Both the position numbers and the translations under genes were made by a program. Positions 12,901 to 24,900 of a stretch of DNA of 64,000 bases are shown here, one piece after another (position 1 is the stretch's first letter; the number at the start of each line of letters is the position of its first letter). The notes under the pieces were generated by a model. That model saw only the letters and a program-made list of their open reading frames with translations. It was not told where the DNA came from and did not search any database. This DNA is from Agapetus fuscipes. Taxonomy: Eukaryota; Arthropoda; Insecta; Trichoptera; Glossosomatidae. The stretch is taken from NCBI GenBank assembly GCA_951799405.1, contig OX637339.1, positions 14,632,001 to 14,696,000 on the forward strand, read 5' to 3'.

Positions 12901-15900
12901 CTCTTGAAGGTGCCTCATTAGGCGAAAATATTCGAGCAACAAAAAAAATTAAAACAATGTTTTACCATTTATATTTTTAAATATTTATAGACTACATTAG
13001 ACTTTATGTATTACACTGTGGGTACTTTGAAAAGTATAGCTATAAGGTGTTTTAATGCATATTTACCAAAGTCTAACAATTTTAAAGTATAGTTATTTAT
13101 GTATTTTATAACTGCTGTTTCTTAACTACTTTTTTATATTTGATATATGTGATAACTACTTTGTTAACAAAAGGTTCACTTGCCAATATTACCTCTGTTC
13201 CAGGGAAGAGCGTCAAGTTTAAGGGCTTGTGCATTCAGTTTAGATTTGGGTCTTTATTTTGTTAATGAACATGCAGCATATTATGTAAACGTTAACTAAC
13301 ACAATATGCCTGCTTATAGAAATGTATTTAATATGAATCATAAAGTCATGTGTATCTTTACCATTTAGATTATAATGTAAAAATGCACTACTTAACAATA
13401 CCTGGTATTGGAGTTTTTCATATGTTCTTATTAAATGTATCATCTTTCTGTTGGTTTTTCTAATAAAAATAAAGAAGTTGTTGATTGAAGTGTATTTTAT
13501 TAATAAAAAAGGCTTTCCATTATTAATACAAACATTAATACTCATTATGTACATGTTGCAACAGATGTAAAGTGAGATTCAGAAAAATTGACCAGAATAG
13601 TATTAGATTAGATTAGATAGTAAATGTAACTTAGTAAGCAACATGTGAAATGAAGAATTGAATAGTAAAAATTAGATAAAAGCTATCAAGATAAATTAAA
13701 ACACATTGAGATTTAAAAAGAATATCAGTCATACAAGTGAAATGAAGAGTTGAATGGCAAAAAATAGATAAAAGCCACCAAGTTAAATAAAAACACATGA
13801 GATTTAAAAAATAATCTCAGACATACAAGTGAAATGTAGAGTTGAATAGTAAAAATTTGATAGAAGAAATAAAGGTAAATAAAAACACATGAGATTTGAA
13901 AATAATATCAGTCATACAAGTGAAATGAAGTGTAGAATGGTAAAAAATTAGGTAAAAGCTATCAAGGTAAATAAAAACACATGAGATTTAAAAAGAATAT
14001 CAGTCATACAAGTGAAATGAAGAGTTGAATGGTAAAAAATAGATTAAAGCCACCAAGTTAAATAAAAACACATGAGATTTAAAAAATAATCTCAGTCATA
14101 CAAGTGAAATGAAGAGTTGATAGTAAAAATTTGATAAAAGCCACCAAGTTAAATAAAAACACATGAGATTTCAAAAATAATCTCAGTCACACAAGTGAAA
14201 TGAAGAGTTGAATAGTAAAAATTTGATAAAAGCTATCAAGGTAAATAAAAACACATTGAGATTTAAAAAGAATATCAGTCATACAAGTGAAATGAAGAGT
14301 TGAATGGTGTAAAATAGATAAAAGCGACCAAGGTAAATAAAAACACTTGAGATTTAAAAAGTAATATCAGTCATAAGCTCACAAGCATAAAGGTTAAATA
14401 TAAGTACTGAAAATAAAAATTGAATTTTAAAAGTAATGTCTAAGGGTGGCTAACCCTTCTAAACTTTGATCAATGATTTTTGCAAGTTGATCAGACCACA
14501 AGCAATCACAATAATTTCATCCAAGCGATTCACGAGGTTGTGGTCGATAGTTGAATGCATAGTGAGCATATGAAATTCTCTCACTCTGCTTATCACACGT
14601 TCTACGTGAATACGTAAAGCGGCAATTCGCTTTGCTTCCTTAACTTCGTTTTGGCTAAGGGTACTTTTCTGCAGCACGCTTGGAGGGCGAACAAGGTGAG
14701 CACCCTTTTCCTCTAAAATATGGGAAATATTCTTAAACCCCCGATCTGCCATCACCCATGTTCCTGTGGCGATGTTGTCGAAATAGCCACAGTCCTGAGC
14801 AATAGTAGAGTCGGTTGCTCGGCCTCCATACCCACATGATAAGAAATTAATGAGACCATCTGGAGTGCAAGAAATTAGATATTTTACCGTATTACAGGCC
14901 TTGTATTCAGACCACGTTAATGATTGGTGCAGCGAGTTGCCTGGTTTCTCAATTTGAATTTCAAGACAATCAATAATGGAACGGACGTTCCTATATCGAG
15001 CTCGAAATGCAATGGGCAATTCCAACCTTACGAGTTTTGCAGATGGCCATATAATCAACTCTTTGAGTACCCCTGATAAAATGGGAATCGTTTTCTTAAA
15101 AATGCGACATATAGAGGAATCTGACATTCCAAAATGTGCACCTATTACTTTATATGAAAAATTCAACCTAATTTTCTTTAGGCAAATCATTATATCTATA
15201 ATAGGTGCACAAACTGTATCTTGCAGAATAGCCAATACATGGTACATTTCTTTTGGAATGCCTAAATACAGTTGAGGTTGGCGTTGCACAAGCAAAATAT
15301 AACCTCTTTTCATCTCAACGTTAAGCGCGTCCATTTCCATATTGTTGTCTTCAAAATCCGAGCCACTACCATAGTCCACAAAAAGATCAGAATCACTATC
15401 TTCAGGGTCTGAACTGGAAGATGAATAGACAGCTTCCACATTCAATTTTTCCAGAGGAGATTCCACAGGTTTCCCCTTGATCGGTGAGCAGCTACTGTGA
15501 GTGGTCGGGGGTCTCACATTCAAGGTGTTGGTTGCTTTGCTCCTGTAGGTGGGTACCATATTCACCTGCACTGCTTTATCCAATGGAGCAGAAGTCAGAT
15601 GCGTTGACTGCTCCACAGCATCCACATCAACGGATGCGGAAGCATCCACATCAACGGATGCGGAAGCATCCACATCAACTGATGTGGATGCTTCAGAGTT
15701 TGTAGCGTTCAGACTTGCTTCTCTTAAAAGTTCCATCACTAGCATTTTTCTTTTTCTAATCTCGCCGGTTTTCCTATCCACAGTCTTTTTAGCTTTTTGG
15801 CACTCAAATTTGTGCGGCAAAACTCCTTTCTTCAGGCGCATATTGCTTCCCATCAATCTGCCCATCATAAAGTTCTCCAAGTCGTCCTGGAGCTGTAAAA

Positions 15901-18900
15901 ATATAAATAACATAATATGAGAGCATGTAGTTCACACAACTACTACAACAAAAAGTAAAAAGGTAGGTTAGGCACGTTAGTACATGACAATATATTATTA
16001 TTAAGTATGCACACAAACTTCTAGGATAAAAAAGTTGTGATGTCACACAGCCGGGTTGTCATGGCAAAGGCAAGCTTATATTTTATTATAGGTTGCTAAG
16101 GGGTCTAGTCCCATAGACCTGTGACCTTTGGCCGATGAGAAAATATTATATTTACATTCCAGTCCATTGCTGCCTTCCTAAAGAAACAAGTACAAAAACT
16201 TTGCTATGTTAACACTTGTTTCTTATAAATTACGGAATCAAACAATATTTGAGGATGTTTTTGATCATTACTGACAAAAAAAACTATGAGTTTCTAATCA
16301 ATTTGTCAAAAACAAATCGATTTAAATTTTGACACGTTTGACAGCGTTTTCACATGCCATTTCTTGAGCCACGTGATTTATTTACGAAGGCATGTAGAAA
16401 TAACATATTTTATAAATAGGTATGCAATTAAATAACAACAAAATACTATAACTTACATTAAAATGGTCTTCGCAAATGAAGCGGGTAGATTTGGAAGACA
16501 GAAGTTTGTCTCGCTTCATCACAAGACACCATTTTTTGTGGATAGCTGGATCGCGGGGCATCCGCAAAAACTTTTTATCCGGTGTTGCACGTGACGTATT
16601 TGTACACATCGGAACTACACAATATTTATGATACTTCGAAGACATTTTTCAAGGTTTGTTGTGAGTTTATATTAAGTTTGTCGGATCTCGGAAGCTTGAT
16701 AATAGCACGTATTTTTACACTGACAGCCGGCTTTCTAATACTACAAACACACGTCACTCACGCCACTTGGATCCAATGACGTCACACGAGCTCCAGCCAA
16801 TAGCGTCGCGTTTGAATTGGACTCGATTTGTCGGCATTTTATTTTACAAAATTAAAAATGAAAAGCCCAATTTTACCACTTAAAAAAATATAGTTGAGAT
16901 CCTTGACTTATAATCTACACAAAAATATCGTTTTCAACCATATTGCTCACCATTGCAATTACCCTATTGTGCTTTATGGCGGATAGTAAAAATATCAACA
17001 CAAAGGTTTATGGGAAAGCTGATTGGAAATTATTACGATGGCAGCACATTTGTGCTGTTCTAAAAAAGAATAGAATGAAAACAACTTGACACTGGCGCCC
17101 CTGCTGAATGCGGGAATCCGCCACAAAGAAGAAGAAGAAGAAGAATAGAATGAAAAATTATTACGAAAATTATGGTTTTGAATTAAGGTAACTTTTTTTA
17201 TTCCAAAATGTTTTATTCAGGTAGAAAAATTAAGATTTTTGTACATTCCGAAATTTCCTTACTTGTTTACATAGGAAAAATGGAAATCCTTTTTTTACGT
17301 GACCATTCAAAATGGCTGCCACCACACAGTTGATCAGCTGTCAAATTTAACTATAATCTATTTTATTTCGTAGAATATTAGTTTTATTTGGATCCACAAT
17401 AGGTAGATTAATTTTATTTTAGTTCCTGCCTCTCTAAATAGCTTTATGTTCCACTGGAATGATTGAATAACAGAAGGAAAAGCAGGTAATTTGTACTTAC
17501 ACTCCATCTATCTTGATCCTTGTGAAGCCAGGTGATTTCTGGCATGGGGTTTCCATCCACGTCACAAGACAAGGTCACAGCACTCCCAAGGTCAGCTTCC
17601 ACGTTGACAGGAAGGGTCTTGAACCTGGGACCATCTGAAAAACGAAGGAAACCTATCATTAATATGATAATAATATTAGGATAATTTATTTGATGAGCGC
17701 TGTTTTTGTGTGAATCACACCTCAAGAGCCCTCTGCGAGCTTGGTCGTTGCTTAAGAAAGCGTCAATTCTCAAGCAAGACCCAGTTGCTGTAAGGCTGGA
17801 TGGACCTTTGGTGACCGATCTTTGGTAAAGGCGTGATGAGAAAATGTATATTTTTTATGCTCTGCCGGGATTCAAACCCACAACCTTCCATTTAAGAGTT
17901 CAAAGCGTTAACCACTAGACTGCGGACAGGTCCAAAATAATTATGAAAACTTAGAAAACCAAAATTAAAGTACAAAAAACTGTAGTCTATGTGTCATCAT
18001 AACAGTTTCATTGACATCGTCCCTTCACCTGCACGCTGAAGAAGTCCATCGCAGATATGGGCAAAACGCCCGGAAGTTCCAGCTCCCACAGACCACGGCG
18101 ACAGATCTCGGAAAGCAACTCTTCTCGAGCAATGAAATCTGATTCAACCAATTACTTCTTAGATAGTAAAAATGACTTACATGTCACATCTAGGCTCTCA
18201 GATTCCTCGCTCTTGCCGACTGAGTTGTGGACTTCACACTTCACTATGGAGTCGTGGTGCTTCCTCGATACGTTGAAGATTATCTGGAATTCAAAATTAG
18301 TATTCTATTGGCATAAAAATACAAATAAATGAATCGACTCGTAGTAGATAATGAAAGGGGATGCCCATTGAAAGAATGGATTAATTAAATAAGCGAGATT
18401 TCAAATGACTGTAACCTGCATAGAAGAAGTTTGCATGGGCAGATCAGACATAACTATGTTTAGAAAAATGGTCAAAAAGAATTTGTCTACAGACAGCTAG
18501 TCCATTGACAAATCGGTAAAACTACAGTTCGTCCACACGACTTTTAGGTCAACGATATTTCGGTTACAGAGACACATCGCTCACGGTCATTTGGCCAACC
18601 GAAAGTTCGTCCACACGACTTTTCAGTCACATGTAATTTAGGTATACAGACAGCTCCATCACACAAAACATGTTCCTCAAAAATCATTGTAATTTCTGTA
18701 GTTTTCATAATTTAAGTGTTCTGTGATGGAAATGTCTGTGGATCGTACATTGTTTGTGACTGAAATGTCGTTAACTAAAAACTCATCGGGATAAACTGTC
18801 GTGTGACCGATTTGCGAAGCGCCTTTGAGGTAACTGTAGTCACGAAAAGGCGTTATAGAAAAGATTTCCTTTCATTGTCGTGTGGAACCGGACAGAATAA

Positions 18901-21900
18901 AGTGGAGACGCATCTGCGATGGTACTGGCCACCCGTCGTGAAATGGTAGCTGGATACACGTAAAAAATGTTATAATGTATAACTTGATTTGTAAGATGAT
19001 TGTTAACTCACCATTTCTGTGGTGTAGTCCCCGATGACCGGCTCGTCGTTCAGAAACCATTTGTAGGTCAGCCCATTCGGATTCGCTTCAGCTTTGCACC
19101 CTGGAATGTAAACAAAACACACAATAGTAAGAAAACATGGTGATATGATGAAAGAATTGGATACAAAGAGTGAGGCTCTTTTCACAATGGACGTATTCTG
19201 CCCGGTTTGTCTATGGATTACCAGACAGACAGTGTGAAAGCTTTCATACATCCCCATACACTACTAGAGTTTTGACTCTTCTTGACGTTTCGCTTTTCCG
19301 AGCAGAAAGCATCCTCAAGGCTGATTTAAGACCAGCTTCCAGCCGTGAGAGTTTAGGATAAATACAAAAAATGCACAAATTAACATCCGCCGACGGTTTA
19401 CTTTCCTGAGCAGAAAGCATTCTCAAGGCTGATTTAAGACCAGCTTTAAGCAGTGAGAGTTTAGGATAAATACAAAAAATGCACACATTTACATCCGCCG
19501 ACGGTTTACTTTCCCGAGCAGAAAGCATTCTCAAGGTTGATTTAATACCAGCTTTCAGCTGTGAGCGTTCAGGATAAATACAAAAAAAATAACACATATC
19601 TACCGACGTTTCGCTTCCACGAGCAGAAAGCATTCTCAAGGCTGATTTAATACAAACTTCCAGCCGTGAGAGTTTAATAAATATAACAATAATGCACACA
19701 TGCTTACCTAGTCTCACTTCGGCGCCCTCTGGTATTCTTCCATTCGACGCCACTCCTGATGTAATTTTTACCGAGACGACCGGAGCGTATTTGACCTGAA
19801 AACAACAATAATCTTTCAGAAATCACGCAGGGAAAAGGACGTAGATGGCACAGTCTGTAAAAGTGTCCGTAGGTGCTGTCGGGCTGGGCACCCAATTATT
19901 TTTTACGACGGCCATCTTGCGGCTTTTATTGCTCCAGCCTCTAACTAGAAACAGTGTCCCTCCGTAGTAGGCCTATGCTCCATATTTTCAAACAGTTGTT
20001 GTCAAAATATGGGTCTCTAATAATGTGTAATCTAAGTTGTAAAGATATATTAACATTTAAAATTCATATTAAATGCATCCCCACAAACAGACAGGTGTAA
20101 TTGATTTCTTCTACTAATTCTTCTACTTTGGTGAGCGCTGTTTGTGTGTGTATCACACCTCAAGAGCCCTCTGCGAGCTGGGTCGTCGCTGTAGAAAGCA
20201 CCAATTCTCCATCAAGACCCAGTTGCTATAAGGCTGGATGGACCTTTAGTGACCGGTCTTTAGTAAAGGTACATATATGAATTTTTAACTCAACGAAGAG
20301 CATATTTTAAAATATAAATGGTATATTTTTGTGCTCCGCCAAGATTTAAACCCACCACCTTCCATTTAAAAGTCTGAAGTACTAGCCACTAGACTACGGA
20401 CTGGTTGAATCCACGGATTAAGACTATTGGGGGCCCTGGTGCGGGGAAAGTACTAACCACCCCCCCTCCTTTTCCCGCAACATCAAAAGCAAAAAAAACA
20501 TCATATAATTTTGAAAATTTGCTCGTCACTGGGTTAAAAAAGAACGGCCACCAAACATCCAGCCTAAGAGTCTTGCTTATAAAAATTGAAATGACCAGTG
20601 ACGAACAAGTATATGAAGGGGGCTCTTGAGGTGTGATTCACACAAATGCCAAATAAATCATCCTCATATTAATTAATGAAAAATTATTTTATTAATGTGA
20701 CAATTTTGAGAATCTCTGCTTTGGGGTTGATACAATACATGCCCCATACGAGTACTCCAAGTATACAACATTCTGTAAACTCACATCGATTGCGTAAATT
20801 GAAAATATGTATGAAAGCTAAATCACTCTCTAGGAGCGCAATCGTATATTCAATACACTTTAGATTTACGCGATCGAGGTGAGATTTACGCAGTGTTTTA
20901 TAGTCGGTACAGGGTCCAGGGTTGTCCCAGCTCGGGGACTGATTGGCTTGTTTGTGTGTAGCCCTGCGCTTGTTTGTGCCAGCCCTGAAACATGCCCTAT
21001 TAATAATGTCGTATGTGAGACCCTGTATAACGAAGGACACTATGTTGAGGTTGTACTCATGTACTTTGATAAAACGAATAATCATTATAAAGGATAGAAG
21101 TGTACCTAAGAATATATAGTATAACCTAAGTTGTAAAGGTATATTAACATTCAAAACTCATACCAAATGCATGCCCACAAACAGACACATGTAAGTTCGC
21201 GCTTACAAACGCTGCACTGCATGAGTACTTACAAATTAAAATCCAAACTTCGAATGAACATAAATCCTGCTACTTTTGTCGAGCTTCCCTGAAACAGAGG
21301 CGATATTGGCAAATTGAACCATTTTTTTACAGTATGGGTGGTAAGCCTCATACGAATCTATAAGTGAAGGAACATAAACCAATCTTCACATGAACATGAA
21401 TCTTGTAGCTCATGCCTCCTTTATCTGACACCGGGGTGGTATTGGCAAAAGTGAACAAGTTTTTACACAATGGGGGCTCAGCCTCGTAACAAACTATAAG
21501 TCAAGGAACAATTGAGTAATATGAGTAAATTTGGTCATCTTGAATGTCCTAGCATGACCTGAGTCTCGTATCACGACAAAATGCCCATTGACATAATGCC
21601 AACCGACATAATATTCATCGACAAAATGTCCACCGACATAATGTCCACGCGACGAAATGTCCACCGACATAATGTCCACGCGACGAAATGTCCACCGAGA
21701 TAATGTCCACTGACATAATTTCCACCGAAAAAGGTATGCAAAATCATATAATATAGCGTGGAACCTTGAGTCTTGCTTCCGAGTTCAGGACCGATGTATG
21801 TAGAAATGGTGGTCATGTGGAAAGTGAAGTACCTGCAGCTGTATGGTGTCCTGCCTCTCCATCCTGTCCGCCGTGTTCTGCGCCTGGCAGGTGATGTTGG

Positions 21901-24900
21901 CCAGGTGGTGCCGCCTCTTGGGCAGCAGCGTCAGCATGGACCTGGCCGTGTAGCGGCGCCCATCCGACATGGGCAGCACCTTGGTCACTGCCTTCAGTAC
22001 GCTGCCGTCGCTGTCTATCCAGGTTATCTGAGGGAAGAACAATACTATTATGAATGTGTAATTGTGTGTCTACGTGAGTTGGTGTGACTATCTAGATCAG
22101 CCATACTCAACCTGCGGTCCGGTAAGCTTTTCTGTGCGGCCCGCGGATGTGATTTACAAAATCTGGCATTCTATATTTTGTAGGACGTAGAAAGGGCGGC
22201 ATGAAAAAATATTTTTTTGAGGCAACTTTTGAAATTTATGTGTGTCTACGGACTCAATATGCAACCCTGTCATACACCACTGTTATGTGTCTATTGTTAT
22301 CGCCGATTGCTTACTGAGATCCACAAACATCTGCTACTGTCTCTCATGGTCTGACAATCATTGATTACATCAAATAAACACGGACTCAATACACAATCCC
22401 GTCTTAAGCCGCTGATATCTTAGATTGATTATTTTGATCCAAAAACCTCTGCAGCTGATTTTCATTGTCTGTCGGTAATTAACTGGATGGTTTATGTTTA
22501 TAATAAATAAACATGGACCCAATATGCAACTCTGCCATATACCGTTTTTATATGTTGATATAAATTGCTTAGTTGGTATGTAGTGTTTGATCCACAAAAC
22601 TCTGCAGCTGATTTTCATTGTCTGTCGATCATTAACTTTAAGGATGGTTTATGTTTATTGTAAATAAACATGGACTCAATATGCAGCCCTGTAGTACACC
22701 GCTTTTATCTATTGCTTAGTTGGTATTTAGTGTTGGATCCACAAACCTCTGCAGCTGGTTTCCCTCCCTCGCTAACGCACTCCAACTGCTGGGTCTGGTC
22801 TTCCGTGGTATACAGCACTGGACCCTGGAGGATGCGAGGCGCCTCAGGTGGAACTGACACGGAGAGACGAGCAAACTTGGAGCGGATGCCAGCTTGACCT
22901 AAAAGTGGAGAATACACAATGAGAACTATCAAAATGATATCAAAAAGTATACAAATGTAAAGACTGAAAGACAAATAATGTATACCTTGAGTTCCAGATC
23001 CAACCTGGCACTGATATTTTGCGTCATCGTCCAACTGAACGGGGAAGATGTCCAAAGAAAAATCACCTGTGAAAAAACATAATAAACATAATTATGTAAA
23101 AAATATCAAACAGAAAATGGTTATTTTGATATAATTAGGTAAGAAAAAAACAACACCGTTTTTATAGATTTTCCCATGCGAAGACACCTTTACCCAGGGT
23201 AACTTTGAGTTTATAATCTAAGTTGCAAGTGGTCTAGTGGTAAACGCTCCGGGCTAGTTAATCGAAAGTCGTGAGTTTAACCATTTCAAATTTTTCCATT
23301 TAATTTTTCAAATAAAACTCGACAAACAAGCATACAGTCATACAGAGAGGGCTTTGTAAGGTGTGATTTAGACAAAAACGGCGATTATTAAATGATTTGA
23401 AATTTATTTTTGACGTTATCAAAAACTGTATAAAACCAAAACGCTCACTAGCTTCCATACAGTTTTTGGTTATTCTTTGCAAAACGATATGGTTGAGTTT
23501 AAACGTAAAATTTCATACTTCAACTGCTTTAAAAAATATTTGTTCCGTTAAAGGTATATATGAAGGTACAGTAGGTACTATATTTTGTTCCTGATTTTTT
23601 TATACATTATTTTTTCGGTCATAAATCTGATACGTTTTGACGCGCCCCCCAGCGTAACCTGTCACGGCCACCGCAACAGTTACAGTATTTTCTTCTCGCG
23701 TGTCCGCTGGCGTAAATCATTTTCCGGCGGAGGTGCCAAGACTATCGCGCAACGAGATCGCTCTGCAGAATGTGAAAAAAATGTTAATTTTAATTGAATC
23801 GCGCCGATTGACTAGCGCCACTTTTAACTGCACGACAGGGAGCGCGCCTGGCCACCCTTAAACAATAAAAAAGTGGCAACAGTTGTGAACCTAGTGGGAC
23901 AGATATTGTTATACATTTTGAGTACCTTTCATTGATCGTAGGAGCATTAACCTGAAATCATTTCTGTCCGGTACTGTTGGTAGAGTGCTTGCATTTCATG
24001 CCGTGAGCTTGGGTTCGAATCCCACCGAGGGTGTCAGAAATGGTTTCCCGTTTATGTGTAGCTTAGTTGCGTAGTACCTTTCATTGATCGTAGGAGCATT
24101 AACTCTGTAACATGAAATCATTTCTGACACCCTTGGTGGGGATGTAGCCCTAGCCCTCCGGCATAGAACGCGAGAATTCTACCAACTAAGCTATCGACCG
24201 GAGCTTTGAATGGAAGTTGGGATGCATGATGTTGTACTCTCGAATTGTACTACAACCTGGTGAAGGTCTATGCCTTTTCGAGGAGTTGCCTCCACTTTTC
24301 CCTCTGCATCATTTCTCGTCTCCAATTGGTCACGCGCAGAGCTCGCTAGTCCTTTTACTCCCTATCGTTCCATCTCAGGTTTTGTCTGGCAAAACTAAGT
24401 TTGATTGAGTAGATTATTTAAAATGTCGACGCATCGTTCACTCATTCGCAAGGTCCAATCATCTGAGTCGGAATTTTTTTATGTGTTTGTGATTTTGCAC
24501 ATCTTGGTACAGTTTATGGCTGTAACTCCATAGATACGTCTCAGTTCCGTTTATAATAGAGTGCAGGTATGTAACATCCTTACCTTCTTCATCGCTTCCT
24601 ATCATGGAGTACCTATCGTAGCCACTCAGGTTCCTCTGGATTCCAAGGCCGAAGTCGTCTTTGGTCCACTGCAGGACGCCCGACTTGTTAATGACCCGAC
24701 ATGGCAGAGTCACCCTTGATCCCAAAACAGCAGTCTGTAGGACAAAAACAAAATAATGTAGCGTGGAAATACAGAGAAATAGAGAGTTTCAGGATACATT
24801 AAACACAGAGATGTAGAGAGTTAAAAGATATATTAAATACAGAGATATAAAGGTTTTCAGGATGTCTTAAATACCGAGATGTAGAGTGTTTCAGGATGTA

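Larger units (their letters stand above)
9906..16965. mobile_element. Autonomous ISL2EU-like DNA transposon, 7060 bp
   Basis: Bounded by short inverted termini: AGGGTAATTTCAC at 9906 and its counterpart GCAATTACCCT ending at 16965 (AGGGTAATTGCAA when reversed). AT flanks both ends (9904-9905, 16966-16967), which fits a 2 bp target duplication. Inside are two convergent, intron-containing, undamaged genes: SWIM/YqaJ (plus, 10253-12426) and THAP/DDE transposase (minus, 16645-14459), separated by three repeat insertions and a 92 bp tandem array. As I recall, that gene pair defines ISL2EU in the PIF/Harbinger-ISL2EU-Spy (PHIS) group. Family assignment is established-knowledge-based inference; boundaries are read directly. 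Confidence 0.85.

Noticed and set aside
15549..15920. Plus-strand ORF antisense to the transposase
   Set aside because: Shadow of the minus-strand coding exon and its in-frame 24 bp repeat.
19244..19753. 169-codon ORF overlapping exon 6
   Set aside because: Mostly read-through of a 107 bp intronic tandem array; only the exon 6 part is real.
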